Positions 12,301 to 25,400 of a stretch of 64,000 nucleotides of DNA are shown in pieces. Source of the stretch: Ryuthela nishihirai (taxonomy: Eukaryota > Arthropoda > Arachnida > Araneae > Heptathelidae); the NCBI GenBank assembly GCA_038380435.1, contig JAWZYU010000703.1:19199-83198 (forward strand). The letters are read 5' to 3'. A program made the position numbers and the translations under genes. Position 1 is the first letter of the stretch. Each line of letters starts with the position of its first letter. The notes beneath the pieces were generated by a model, which saw only the letters and a list, made by a program, of their open reading frames with translations, did no database searches and was not told the origin of the DNA.

Positions 12301-14900
12301 AACAGGTGCCCGAGACCACAGGAAAAAAAAACTCCCCCGGGACAGGAGGCGGGAACACCCGACAGTTGCCCGAGAGCACAAAAAACTACCTCCCCCGGGT
12401 CACGAGGCGGGAACTCGTATCAGGTGCCCGAGACCACAGGAAAAAAAAACTCCCCCGGGACAGGAGACGGGAACACCCGACAGTTGCCCGAGAGCACAAA
12501 AAACTACCTCCCCCGGGTCACGAGGCGGGAACTCGTAACAGGTGCCCGAGACCACAGGAAAAAAAACTCCCCCGGGACAGGAGGCGGGAACACCCGACAG
12601 TTGCCCGAGAGCACAAAAAACTACCTCCCCTGGGTCACGAGGCGGGAACTCGTATCAGGTGCCCGAGACCACAGGAAAAAAAAAATCCCCCGGGACAGGA
12701 GGCGGGAACACCCGACAGTTGCCCGAGAGCACAAAAAACTACCTCCCCCGGGTCACGAGGCGGGAACTCGTATCAGGTGCCCGAGACCACAGGAAAAAAA
12801 AAATCCCCCGGGACAGGAGGCGGGAACACCCGACAGTTGCCCGAGAGCACAAAAAACTACCTCCCCCGGGTCACGAGGCGGGAACTCGTAACAGGTGCCC
12901 GAGACCACAGGAAAAAAAAAATCCCCCGGGACAGGAGGCGGGAACACCCGACAGTTGCCCGAGAGCACAAAAAACTACCTCCCCCGGGTCACGAGGCGGG
13001 AACTCGTATCAGGTGCCCGAGACCACAGGAAAAAAAAAATCCCCCGGGACAGGAGGCGGGAACACCCGACAGTTGCCCGAGAGCACAAAAAACTACCTCC
13101 CCCGGGTCACGAGGCGGGAACTCGTAACAGGTGCCCGAGACCACAGGAAAAAAAAAATCCCCCGGGACAGGAGGCGGGAACACCCGACAGTTGCCCGAGA
13201 GCACAAAAAACTACCTCCCCCGGGTCACGAGGCGGGAACTCGTATCAGGTGCACGAGACCACAGGAAAAAAAAAATCCCCCGGGACAGGAGGCGGGAACA
13301 CCCGACAGTTGCCCGAGAGCACAAAAAACTACCTCCCCCGGGTCACGAGGCGGGAACTCGTAACAGGTGCCCGAGACCACAGGAAAAAAAAACTCCCCCG
13401 GGACAGGAGGCGGGAACACCCGACAGTTGCCTGAGAGCACAAAAAACTACCTCCCCGGGTCACGAGGCGGGAACTCGTATCAGGTGCCCGAGACCACAGG
13501 AAAAAAAAACTCCCCCGGGACAGGAGGCGGGAACACCCGACAGTTGCCCGAGAGCACAAAAAACTACCTCCCCCGGGTCACGAGGCGGGAACTCGTAACA
13601 GGTGCCCGAGACCACAGGAAAACAAAACTCCCCCGGGACAGGAGGCGGGAACACCCGACAGTTGCCCGAGAGCACAAAAAACTACCTCCCCCGGGTCACG
13701 AGGCGGGAACACGTAACAGGTGCCCGAGACCACAGGAAAAAAAAACTCCCCCGGGACAGGAGGCGGGAACACCCGACAGTTGCCCGAGAGCACAAAAAAC
13801 TACCTCCCCCGGGTCACGAGGCGGGAACTCGTAACAGGTGCCCGAGACCACAGGAAAAAAAAATCCCCCGGGACAGGAGGCGGGAACACCCGACAGTTGC
13901 CCGAGAGCACAAAAAACTACCTCCCCCGGGTCACGAGGCGGGAACTCGTAACAGGTGCCCCGAGACCAGAGGAAAAAAAAAATCCCCCGGGACAGGAGGC
14001 GGGAACACCCGACAGTTGCCCGAGAGCACAAAAAACTACCTCCCCCGGGTCACGAGGCGGGAACTCGTAACAGGTGCCCGAGACCACAGGAAAAAAAAAC
14101 TCCCCCGGGACAGGAGGCGGGAACACCCGACAGTTGCCCGAGAGCACAAAAAACTACCTCCCCCGGGTCACGAGGCGGGAACTCGTAACAGGTGCCCGAG
14201 ACCACAGGAAAAAAAAAATCCCCCGGGACAGGAGGCGGGAACACCCGACAGTTGCCCGAGAGCACAAAAAACTACCTCCCCCGGGTCACGAGGCGGGAAC
14301 TCGTAACAGGTGCCCGAGACCACAGGAAAAAAAACTCCCCCGGGACAGGAGGCGGGAACACCCGACAGTTGCCCGAGAGCACAAAAAACTACCTCCCCCG
14401 GGTCACGAAGCGGGAACTCGTATCAGGTGCCCGAGACCACAGGAAAAAAAAAATCCCCCGGGACAGGAGGCGGGAACACCCGACAGTTGCCCGAGAGCAC
14501 AAAAAACTACCTCCCCCGGGTCACGAGGCGGGAACTCGTAACAGGTGCCCGAGACCACAGGAAAAAAAAACTCCCCCGGGACAGGAGGCGGGAACACCCG
14601 ACAGTTGCCCGAGAGCACAAAAAACTACCTCCCCCGGGTCACGAGGCGGGAACTCGTATCAGGTGCCCGAGACCACAGGAAAAAAAAATCCCCCGGGACA
14701 GGATGCGGGAACACCCGACAGTTGCCCGAGAGCACAAAAAACTACCTCCCCCGGGTCACGAGGCGGGAACTCGTAACAGGTGCCCGAGACCACAGGAAAA
14801 AAAAACTCCCCCGGGACAGGAGGCGGGAACACCCGACAGTTGCCCGAGAGCACAAAAAACTACCTCCCCCGGGTCACGAGGCGGGAACTCGTATCAGGTG

Positions 14901-14960
14901 CCCGAGACCACAGGAAAAAAAAAATCCCCCGGGACAGGAGGCGGGAACTCGTATCAGGTG
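14901..14960 (+). repeat. Extra half-unit: B front, A tail (slip 5)
   Basis: B front, switch inside gaggcgggaac, tail cgtatcaggtg, then a normal B half. The tract from 14,841 to 15,020 therefore reads A, B/A hybrid, B, one and a half units. It returns the array to the register used before slip 4, give or take A-tract changes. Confidence 0.9.
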
Positions 14961-15782
14961 CCCGAGACCACAGGAAAAAAAAAATCCCCCGGGACAGGAG
15001 GCGGGAACACCCGACAGTTGCCCGAGAGCACAAAAAACTACCTCCCCCGGGTCACGAGGCGGGAACTCGTAACAGGTGCCCGAGACCACAGGAAAAAAAA
15101 ACTCCCCCGGGACAGGAGGCGGGAACACCCGACAGTTGCCCGAGAGCACAAAAAACTACCTCCCCCGGGTCACGAGGCGGGAACTCGTAACAGGTGCCCG
15201 AGACCACAGGAAAAAAAAACTCCCCCGGGACAGGAGGCGGGAACACCCGACAGTTGCCCGAGAGCACAAAAAACTACCTCCCCCGAGTCAGGAGGCGGGA
15301 ACTCGTAACAGGTGCCCGAGACAACAGGAAAAAAAAAATCCCCCGGGACAGGAGGCGGGAACACCCGACAGTTGCCCGAGAGCACAAAAAACTACCTCCC
15401 CCGGGTCACGAGGCGGGAACTCGTATCAGGTGCCCGAGACCACAGGAAAAAAAAAATCCCCCGGGACAGGAGGCGGGAACACCCGACAGTTGCCCGAGAG
15501 CACAAAAAACTACCTCCCCCGGGTCAGGAGGCGGGAACTCGTATCAGGTGCCCGAGACCACAGGAAAAAAAAATCCCCCGGGACAGGAGGCAGGAACACC
15601 CGACAGTTGCCCGAGAGCACAAAAAACTACCTCCCCCGGGTCACAAGGCGGGAACTCGTATCAGGTGCCCGAGACCACAGGAAAAAAAAACTCCCCCGGG
15701 ACAGGAGGCGGGAACACCCGACAGTTGCCCGAGAGCACAAAAAACTACCTGCCACGGGTCACGAGGCGGGAACTCGTAACAG

Positions 15783-16660
15783 GTGCCCGAGACCACAGGA
15801 AAAAAAAAATCCCCCGGGACAGGAGGCGGGAACACCCGACAGTTGCCCGAGAGCACAAAAAACTACCTCCCCCGGGTCACGAGGCGGGGACTCGTAACAG
15901 GTGCCCGAGACCACAGGAAAAAAAAAATCCCCCGGGACAGGAGGCGGGAACACCCGACAGTTGCCCGAGAGCACAAAAAACTACCTCCCCCGGGTCACGA
16001 GGCGGGAACTCGTAACAGGTGCCCGAGACCACAGGAAAAAAAAACTCCCCCGGGAGAGGAGGCGGGAACACCCGACAGTTGCCCGAGAGCACAAAAAACT
16101 ACCTCCCCTGGGTCACGAGGCGGGAACTCGTATCAGGTGCCCGAGACCACAGGAAAAAAAAAATCCCCCGGGACAGGAGGCGGGAACTCGTATCAGGTGC
16201 CCGAGACCACAGGAAAAAAAAAATCCCCCGGGACAGGAGGCGGGAACACCCGACAGTTGCCCGAGAGCACAAAAAACTACCTCCCCCGGGTCACGAGGCG
16301 GGAACTCGTAACAGGTGCCCGAGACCACAGGAAAAAAAAACTCCCCCGGGACAGGAGGCGGGAACACCCGACAGTTGCCCGAGAGCACAAAAAACTACCT
16401 CCCCCGGGTCACGAGGCGGGAACTCGTAACAAGTGCCCGAGACCACAGGAAAAAAAAACTCCCCCGGGACAGGAGGCGGGAACACCCGACAGTTGCCCGA
16501 GAGCACAAAAAACTACCTCCCCCGGGTCAGGAGGCGGGAACTCGTAACAGGTGCCCGAGACCACAGGAAAAAAAAAATCCCCCGGGACAGGAGGCGGGAA
16601 CACCCGACAGTTGCCCGAGAGCACAAAAAACTACCTCCCCCGGGTCACGAGGCGGGAACT
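15783..16660 (+). repeat. Relative of the 1,358 bp block, 1,827 bp upstream
   Basis: Shares gcggggactcg, gggagagg (16,052), cccctggg, slip 6 and aacaagtgcccg (16,431) with 17,610-18,490 at a spacing of 1,827 bp, about 15.5 units. It lacks cacgagacggg and ggcgagaacac, so those arose before the 1,358 bp duplication but after this split. Confidence 0.82.
16140..16199 (+). repeat. Extra half-unit: B front, A tail (slip 6)
   Basis: Hybrid half as above, preceded by an A half with cccctgggtcac and a B half with gggagagg. The same two neighbours precede the slips at 17,967, 19,325 and, with ctgccctggg, 21,509. These four slips are thus members of one copied family. Confidence 0.9.
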
Positions 16661-17256
16661 CGTATCAGGTGCCCGAGACCACAGGAAAAAAAAATCCCCC
16701 GGGACAGGAGGCGGGAACACCCGACAGTTGCCCGAGAGCACAAAAAACTACCTCCCCCGGGTCACGAGGCGGGAACTCGTATCAGGTGCCCGAGACCACA
16801 GGAAAAAAAAAATCCCCCGGGACAGGAGGCGGGAACACCCGACAGTTGCCCGAGAGCACAAAAAACTACCTCCCCCGGGTCACGAGGCGGGAACTCGTAA
16901 CAGGTGCCCGAGACCACAGGGAAAAAAAAATCCCCCGGGACAGGAGGCGGGAACACCCGACAGTTGCCCGAGAGCACAAAAAACTACCTCCCCCGGGTCA
17001 CGAGGCGGGAACTCGTATCAGGTGCCCGAGACCACAGGAAAAAAAAAATCCCCCGGGACAGGAGGCGGGAACACCCGACAGTTGCCCGAGAGCACAAAAA
17101 ACTACCTCCCCCGGGTCACGAGGCGGGAACTCGTAACAGGTGCCCGAGACCACAGGAAAAAAAAAATCCCCGGGACAGGAGGCGGGAACACCCGACAGTT
17201 GCCCGAGAGCACAAAAAACTACCTCCCCCGGGTCACGAGGTGGGAACTCGTAACAG

Positions 17257-17724
17257 GTGCCCGAGACCAGAGGAAAAAAAAAATCCCCCGGGACAGGAGG
17301 CGGGAACACCCGACAGTTGCCCGAGAGCACAAAAAACTACCTCCCCCGGGTCAGGAGGCGGGAACTCGTATCAGGTGCCCGAGACCACAGGAAAAAAAAA
17401 TCCCCCGGGACAGGAGGCGGGAACACCCGACAGTTGCCCGAGAGCACAAAAAACTACCTCCCCCGGGTCACAAGGCGGGAACTCGTATCAGGTGCCCGAG
17501 ACCACAGGAAAAAAAAACTCCCCCGGGACAGGAGGCGGGAACACCCGACAGTTGCCCGAGAGCACAAAAAACTACCTGCCCCGGGTCACGAGGCGGGAAC
17601 TCGTAACAGGTGCCCGAGACCACAGGAAAAAAAAAATCCCCCGGGACAGGAGGCGGGAACACCCGACAGTTGCCCGAGAGCACAAAAAACTACCTCCCCC
17701 GGGTCACGAGGCGGGGACTCGTAA
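17257..17724 (+). repeat. Second copy of the 877-1,344 haplotype
   Basis: Carries the same ordered variants as 877-1,344; a visible difference is cacaaggcgg for cacgaggcgg near 17,470, a change also seen near 15,644. It lies directly upstream of the 1,358 bp duplication. Confidence 0.8.
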
Positions 17725-17727
17725 CAG

Positions 17728-19085
17728 GTGCCCGAGACCACAGGAAAAAAAAAATCCCCCGGGACAGGAGGCGGGAACACCCGACAGTTGCCCGAGAGCA
17801 CAAAAAACTACCTCCCCCGGGTCACGAGGCGGGAACTCGTAACAGGTGCCCGAGACCACAGGAAAAAAAAACTCCCCCGGGAGAGGAGGCGGGAACACCC
17901 GACAGTTGCCCGAGAGCACAAAAAACTACCTCCCCTGGGTCACGAGACGGGAACTCGTATCAGGTGCCCGAGACCACAGGAAAAAAAAAATCCCCCGGGA
18001 CAGGAGGCGGGAACTCGTATCAGGTGCCCGAGACCACAGGAAAAAAAAAATCCCCCGGGACAGGAGGCGGGAACACCCGACAGTTGCCCGAGAGCACAAA
18101 AAACTACCTCCCCCGGGTCACGAGGCGGGAACTCGTAACAGGTGCCCGAGACCACAGGAAAAAAAAACTCCCCCGGGACAGGAGGCGAGAACACCCGACA
18201 GTTGCCCGAGAGCACAAAAAACTACCTCCCCCGGGTCACGAGGCGGGAACTCGTAACAAGTGCCCGAGACCACAGGAAAAAAAAACTCCCCCGGGACAGG
18301 AGGCGGGAACACCCGACAGTTGCCCGAGAGCACAAAAAACTACCTCCCCCGGGTCAGGAGGCGGGAACTCGTAACAGGTGCCCGAGACCACAGGAAAAAA
18401 AAAATCCCCCGGGACAGGAGGCGGGAACACCCGACAGTTGCCCGAGAGCACAAAAAACTACCTCCCCCGGGTCACGAGGCGGGAACTCGTATCAGGTGCC
18501 CGAGACCACAGGAAAAAAAAAATCCCCCGGGACAGGAGGCGGGAACACCCGACAGTTGCCCGAGAGCACAAAAAACTACCTCCCCCGGGTCACGAGGCGG
18601 GAACTCGTATCAGGTGCCCGAGACCACAGGAAAAAAAAAATCCCCCGGGACAGGAGGCGGGAACACCCGACAGTTGTCCGAGAGCACAAAAAACTACCTC
18701 CCCCGGGTCACGAGGCGGGAACTCGTAACAGGTGCCCGAGACCAGAGGAAAAAAAAAATCCCCCGGGACAGGAGGCGGGAACACCCGACAGTTGCCCGAG
18801 AGCACAAAAAACTACCTCCCCCGGGTCACGAGGCGGGAACTCGTAACAGGTGCCCGAGACCACAGGAAAAAAAAACTCCCCCGGGACAGGAGGCGGGAAC
18901 ACCCGACTGTTGCCCGAGAGCACAAAAAACTACCTCCCCCGGGTCACGAGGCGGGAACTCGTATCAGGTGCCCGAGACCACAGGAAAAAAAAAATCCCCC
19001 GGGACAGGAGGCGGGAACACCCGACAGTTGCCCGAGAGCACAAAAAACTACCTCCCCCGGGTCACGAGGCGGGAACTCGTATCAG
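17728..19085 (+). repeat. 1,358 bp tandem block, copy 1
   Basis: Contains gggagagg (17,880), cacgagacggg (17,943), slip 7, ggcgagaacac (18,185), gtcaggagg (18,353), cagttgtccgag (18,673), ccagagg (18,744) and cgactgttg (18,904). All recur 1,358 bp downstream. The length equals 23 half-units, so the duplication includes an odd number of halves. Confidence 0.9.
17967..18026 (+). repeat. Extra half-unit: B front, A tail (slip 7)
   Basis: Same hybrid as slip 6, 1,827 bp downstream of it, with an added variant cacgagacggg just upstream. That variant is shared only with slip 8. Confidence 0.9.
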
Positions 19086-20443
19086 GTGCCCGAGACCACA
19101 GGAAAAAAAAAATCCCCCGGGACAGGAGGCGGGAACACCCGACAGTTGCCCGAGAGCACAAAAAACTACCTCCCCCGGGTCACGAGGCGGGAACTCGTAA
19201 CAGGTGCCCGAGACCACAGGAAAAAAAAACTCCCCCGGGAGAGGAGGCGGGAACACCCGACAGTTGCCCGAGAGCACAAAAAACTACCTCCCCTGGGTCA
19301 CGAGACGGGAACTCGTATCAGGTGCCCGAGACCACAGGAAAAAAAAAATCCCCCGGGACAGGAGGCGGGAACTCGTATCAGGTGCCCGAGACCACAGGAA
19401 AAAAAAAATCCCCCGGGACAGGAGGCGGGAACACCCGACAGTTGCCCGAGAGCACAAAAAACTACCTCCCCCGGGTCACGAGGCGGGAACTCGTAACAGG
19501 TGCCCGAGACCACAGGAAAAAAAAACTCCCCCGGGACAGGAGGCGAGAACACCCGACAGTTGCCCGAGAGCACAAAAAACTACCTCCCCCGGGTCACGAG
19601 GCGGGAACTCGTAACACGTGCCCGAGACCACAGGAAAAAAAAACTCCCCCGGGACAGGAGGCGGGAACACCCGACAGTTGCCCGAGAGCACAAAAAACTA
19701 CCTCCCCCGGGTCAGGAGGCGGGAACTCGTAACAGGTGCCCGAGACCACAGGAAAAAAAAAATCCCCCGGGACAGGAGGCGGGAACACCCGACAGTTGCC
19801 CGAGAGCACAAAAAACTACCTCCCCCGGGTCACGAGGCGGGAACTCGTATCAGGTGCCCGAGACCACAGGAAAAAAAAAATCCCCCGGGACAGGAGGCGG
19901 GAACACCCGACAGTTGCCCGAGAGCACAAAAAACTACCTCCCCCGGGTCACGAGGCGGGAACTCGTATCAGGTGCCCGAGACCACAGGAAAAAAAAAATC
20001 CCCCGGGACAGGAGGCGGGAACACCCGACAGTTGTCCGAGAGCACAAAAAACTACCTCCCCCGGGTCACGAGGCGGGAACTCGTAACAGGTGCCCGAGAC
20101 CAGAGGAAAAAAAAAATCCCCCGGGACAGGAGGCGGGAACACCCGACAGTTGCCCGAGAGCACAAAAAACTACCTCCCCCGGGTCACGAGGCGGGAACTC
20201 GTAACAGGTGCCCGAGACCACAGGAAAAAAAAACTCCCCCGGGACAGGAGGCGGGAACACCCGACTGTTGCCCGAGAGCACAAAAAACTACCTCCCCCGG
20301 GTCACGAGGCGGGAACTCGTATCAGGTGCCCGAGACCACAGGAAAAAAAAAATCCCCCGGGACAGGAGGCGGGAACACCCGACAGTTGCCCGAGAGCACA
20401 AAAAACTACCTCCCCCGGGTCACGAGGCGGGAACTCGTATCAG
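19086..20443 (+). repeat. 1,358 bp tandem block, copy 2
   Basis: Directly follows copy 1 and repeats its rare variants at the same spacing; homology runs on to about 20,560. One clear difference is aacacgtgcccg (19,614) where copy 1 has aacaagtgcccg (18,256), which creates a CACGTG palindrome in copy 2. Confidence 0.9.
19325..19384 (+). repeat. Extra half-unit: B front, A tail (slip 8, copy of slip 7)
   Basis: Exactly 1,358 bp from slip 7 with the same cacgagacggg, cccctggg and gggagagg flanks, so it belongs to the second copy of the 1,358 bp block. Confidence 0.9.
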
Positions 20444-21508
20444 GTGCCCGAGACCACAGGAAAAAAAAAATCCCCCGGGACAGGAGGCGGGAACACCCGA
20501 CAGTTGCCCGAGAGCACAAAAAACTACCTCCCCCGGGTCACGAGGCGGGAACTCGTAACAGGTGCCCGAGACCACAGGAAAAAAAAAATCCCCCGGGACA
20601 GGAGGCGGGAACACCCGACAGTTGCCCGAGAGCACAAAAAACTACCTCCCCCGGGTCACGAGGCGGGAACTCGTATCAGGTGCCCGAGACCACAGGAAAA
20701 AAAAAATCCCCCGGGACAGGAGGCGGGAACACCCGACAGTTGCCCGAGAGTACAAAAAACTACCTCCCCCGGGTCACGAGGCGGGAACTCGTATCAGGTG
20801 CCCGAGACCACAGGAAAAAAAAACTCCCCCGGGACAGGAGGCGGGAACACCCGACAGTTGCCCGAGAGCACAAAAAACTACCTCCCCCGGGTCACGAGGC
20901 GGGAACTCGTAACAGGTGCCCGAGACCACAGGAAAAAAAAACTCCCCCGGGACAGGAGGCTGGAACACCCGACAGTTGCCCGAGAGCACAAAAAACTACC
21001 TCCCCCGGGTCACGAGGCGGGAACTCGTAACAGGTGCCCGAGACCACAGGAAAAAAAAACTCCCCCGGGACAGGAGGCGGGAACACCCGACAGTTGCCCG
21101 AGAGCACAAAAAACTACCTGCCCCGGGTCACGAGGCGGGAACTCGTAACAGGTGCCCGAGACCACAGGAAAAAAAAAATCCCCCGGGACAGGAGGCGGGA
21201 ACACCCGACAGTTGCCCGAGAGCACAAAAAACTACGTCCCCCGGGTCACGAGGCGGGGACTCGTAACAGGTGCCCGAGACCACAGGAAAAAAAAAATCCC
21301 CCGGGACAGGAGGCGGGAACACCCGACAGTTGCCCGAGAGCACAAAAATCTACCTCCCCCGGGTCACGAGGCGGGAACTCGTAACAGGTGCCCGAGACCA
21401 CAGGAAAAAAAAACTCCCCCGGGAGAGGAGGCGGGAACACCCGACAGTTGCCCGAGAGCACAAAAAACTACCTGCCCTGGGTCACGAGGCGGGAACTCGT
21501 ATCAGGTG

Positions 21509-21568
21509 CCCGAGACCACAGGAAAAAAAAAATCCCCCGGGACAGGAGGCGGGAACTCGTATCAGGTG
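21509..21568 (+). repeat. Extra half-unit: B front, A tail (slip 9)
   Basis: Hybrid half with gggagagg upstream, as in slips 6-8, but with ctgccctgggtcac in the A half. It is a fourth, more diverged copy of the same slip cassette. Confidence 0.9.
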
Positions 21569-23449
21569 CCCGAGACCACAGGAAAAAAAAAATCCCCCGG
21601 GACAGGAGGCGGGAACACCCGACAGTTGCCCGAGAGCACAAAAAACTACCTCCCCCGGGTCACGAGGCGGGAACTCGTATCAGGTGCCCGAGACCACAGG
21701 AAAAAAAAAATCCCCCGGGACAGGAGGCGGGAACACCCGACAGTTGCCCGAGAGCACAAAAAACTACCTCCCCCGGGTCACGAGGCGGGAACTCGTAACA
21801 GGTGCCGGAGACCACAGGAAAAAAAAAATCCCCCGGGACAGGAGGCGGGAACAACCGACAGTTGCCCGAGAGCACAAAAAACTACCTCCCCCGGGTCACG
21901 AGGCGGGAACTCGTATCAGGTGCCCGAGACCACAGGAAAAAAAAACTCCCCCGGGACAGGAGGCGGGAACACCCGACAGTTGCCCGAGAGCACAAAAAAC
22001 TACCTCCCCCGGGTCACGAGGCGGGAACTCGTAACAGGTGCCCGAGACCACAGGAAAAAAAAACTCCCCCGGGACAGGAGGCTGGAACACCCGACAGTTG
22101 CCCGAGAGCACAAAAAACTACCTCCCCCGGGTCACGAGGCGGGAACTCGTAACAGGTGCCCGAGACCACAGGAAAAAAAAACTCCCCCGGGACAGGAGGC
22201 GGGAACACCCGACAGTTGCCCGAGAGCACAAAAAACTACCTCCCCCGGGTCACGAGGCGGGAACTCGTAACAGGTGCCCGAGACCACAGGAAAAAAAAAA
22301 TCCCCCGTGACAGGAGGCGGGAACACCCGACAGTTTCCCGAGAGCACAAAAAACTACCTCCCCCGGGTCACGAAGCGGGAACTCGTATCAGGTGCCCGAG
22401 ACCACAGGAAAAAAAAAATCCCCCGGGACAGGAGGCGGGAACACCCGACAGTTGCCCGAGAGCACAAAAAACTACCTCCCCCGGGTCACGAGGCGGGAAC
22501 TCGTATCAGGTGCCCGAGACCACAGGAAAAAAAAATCCCCCGGGACAGGAGGCGGGAACACCCGACAGTTGCCCGAGAGCACAAAAAACTACCTCACCCG
22601 GGTCACGAGGCGGGAACTCGTATCAGGTGCCCGAGACCACAGGAAAAAAAAAATCCCCCGGGACAGGAGGCGGGAACACCCGACAGTTGCCCGAGAGCAC
22701 AAAAAAGTACCTCCCCCGGGTCACGAGGCGGGAACACGTAACAGGTGCCCGAGACCACAGGAAAAAAAAACTCCCCCGGGATAGGAGGCGGGAACACCCG
22801 ACAGTTGCCCGAGAGCACAAAAAGCTACCTCCCCCGGGTCACGAGGCGGGAACTCGTAACAGGTGCCCGAGACCACAGGAAAAAAAAACTCCCCCGGGAC
22901 AGGAGGCGGGAACACCCGACAGTTGCCCGAGAGCACAAAAAACTACCTCCCCCGGGTCAGGAGGCGGGAACTCGTAACAGGTGCCCGAGACCACAGGAAA
23001 AAAAAAATCCCCCGGGACAGGAGGCGGGAACACCCGACAGTTGCCCGAGAGCACAAAAAACTACCTCCCCCGGGTCACGAGGCGGGAACTCGTATCAGGT
23101 GCCCGAGACCACAGGAAAAAAAAAATCCCCCGGGACAGGAGGCGGGAACACCCGACAGTTGCCCGAGAGCACAAAAAACTACCTCCCCCGGGTCACGAGG
23201 CGGGAACTCGTATCAGGTGCCCGAGACCACAGGAAAAAAAAAATCCCCCGGGACAGGAGGCGGGAACACCCGACAGTTGCCCGAGAGCACAAAAAACTAC
23301 CTCCCCCGGGTCACGAGGCGGGAACTCGTATCAGGTGCCCGAGACCACAGGAAAAAAAAAATCCCCCGGGACAGGAGGCGGAAACACCCGACAGTTGCCC
23401 GAGAGCACAAAAAACTACCTCCCCCGGGTCACGAGGCGGGAACTCGTAA

Positions 23450-24275
23450 CAGGTGCCCGAGACCACAGGAAAAAAAAAATCCCCCGGGACAGGAGGCGGG
23501 AACACCCGACAGTTGCCCGAGAGCACAAAAAACTACCTCCCCCGGGTCACGAGGCGGGAACTCGTATCAGGTGCCCGAGACCACAGGAAAAAAAAAATCC
23601 CCCGGGACAGGAGGCGGGAACACCCGACAGTTGCCCGAGAGCACAAAAAACTACCTCCCCCGGGTCACGAGGCGGGAACTCGTATCAGGTGCCCGAGACC
23701 ACAGGAAAAAAAAACTCCCCCGGGACAGGAGGCGGGAACACCCGACAGTTGCCCGAGAGCACAAAAAACTACCTCCCCCGGGTCACGAGGCGGGAACTCG
23801 TAACAGGTGCCCGAGACCACAGGAAAAAAAAACTCCCCCGGGACAGGAGGCTGGAACACCCGACAGTTGCCCGAGAGCACAAAAACTACCTCCCCCGGGT
23901 CACGAGGCGGGAACTCGTAACAGGTGCCCCGAGACCAGAGGAAAAAAGAAATCCCCCGGGACAGGAGGCGGGAACACCCGACAGTTGCCCGAGAGCACAA
24001 AAAACTACCTACCCCGGGTCACGAGGCGGGAACTCGTAACAGGTGCCCGAGACCACAGGAAAAAAAAACTCCCCCGGGACAGGAGGCGGGAACACCCGAC
24101 AGTTGCCCGAGAGCACAAAAAACTACCTCCCCCGGGTCACGAGGCGGGAACTCGTAACAGGTGCCCGAGACCACAGGAAAAAAAAAATCCCCCGGGACAG
24201 GAGGCGGGAACACCCGACAGTTGCCCGAGAGCACAAAAAACTACCTCCCCCGGGTCACGAGGCGGGAACTCGTAA
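23450..24275 (+). repeat. 825 bp (seven-unit) tandem block, copy 1
   Basis: Markers are ggaggctggaacac (23,849), an A half with one A missing (23,878) and gtgccccgagaccagagg with one extra c (23,935). Each recurs 825-826 bp downstream. Copy 1 alone has gaaaaaagaaatcc near 23,941. Confidence 0.87.
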
Positions 24276-25100
24276 CAGGTGCCCGAGACCACAGGAAAAA
24301 AAAAATCCCCCGGGACAGGAGGCGGGAACACCCGACAGTTGCCCGAGAGCACAAAAAACTACCTCCCCCGGGTCACGAGGCGGGAACTCGTATCAGGTGC
24401 CCGAGACCACAGGAAAAAAAAAATCCCCCGGGACAGGAGGCGGGAACACCCGACAGTTGCCCGAGAGCACAAAAAACTACCTCCCCGGGTCACGAGGCGG
24501 GAACTCGTATCAGGTGCCCGAGACCACAGGAAAAAAAAACTCCCCCGGGACAGGAGGCGGGAACACCCGACAGTTGCCCGAGAGCACAAAAAACTACCTC
24601 CCCCGGGTCACGAGGCGGGAACTCGTAACAGGTGCCCGAGACCACAGGAAAAAAAAACTCCCCCGGGACAGGAGGCTGGAACACCCGACAGTTGCCCGAG
24701 AGCACAAAAACTACCTCCCCCGGGTCACGAGGCGGGAACTCGTAACAGGTGCCCCGAGACCAGAGGAAAAAAAAAATCCCCCGGGACAGTAGGCGGGAAC
24801 ACCCGACAGTTGCCCGAGAGCACAAAAAACTACCTCCCCCGGGTCACGAGGCGGGAACTCGTAACAGGTGCCCGAGACCACAGGAAAAAAAAACTCCCCC
24901 GGGACAGGAGGCGGGAACACCCGACAGTTGCCCGAGAGCACAAAAAACTACCTCCCCCGGGTCACGAGGCGGGAACTCGTAACAGGTGCCCGAGACCACA
25001 GGAAAAAAAAAATCCCCCGGGACAGGAGGCGGGAACACCCGACAGTTGCCCGAGAGCACAAAAAACTACCTCCCCCGGGTCACGAGGCGGGAACTCGTAA
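24276..25100 (+). repeat. 825 bp (seven-unit) tandem block, copy 2
   Basis: Repeats the markers of copy 1 at 24,674, 24,703 and 24,750. A private loss of one c (cctccccgggtcac, 24,481) and gggacagtagg (24,784) distinguish it. Confidence 0.87.
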
Positions 25101-25342
25101 CAGGTGCCCGAGACCACAGGAAAAAAAAACTCCCCCGTGACAGGAGGCGGGAACACCCGACAGTTGCCCGAGAGCACAAAAAACTACCTCCCCCGGGTCA
25201 CGAAGCGGGAACTCGTATCAGGTGCCCGAGACCACAGGAAAAAAAAACTCCTCCGGGACAGGAGGCGGGAACACCCGACAGTTGCCCGAGAGCACAAAAA
25301 ACTACCTCCCCCGGGTCACGAGGCGGGAACTCGTATCAGGTG

Positions 25343-25400
25343 CCCGAGAGCACAAAAAACTACCTCCCCCGGGTCACGAGGCGGGAACTCGTATCAGGTG
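25343..25400 (+). repeat. Extra A half-unit: A followed directly by A (slip 10)
   Basis: An A half ending cgtatcaggtg is joined straight to cccgagagcac, the start of another A half. The exchange point is the cccgaga block at the half-unit boundary. It is the only plain A-A junction I found. Confidence 0.9.

Noticed and set aside
19610..19622. CACGTG (E-box-like) palindrome created by aacacgtgcccg at 19,614 and likewise near 10,536
   Set aside because: It arises from one substitution in a repeat unit and is not kept in related copies, so chance is sufficient.
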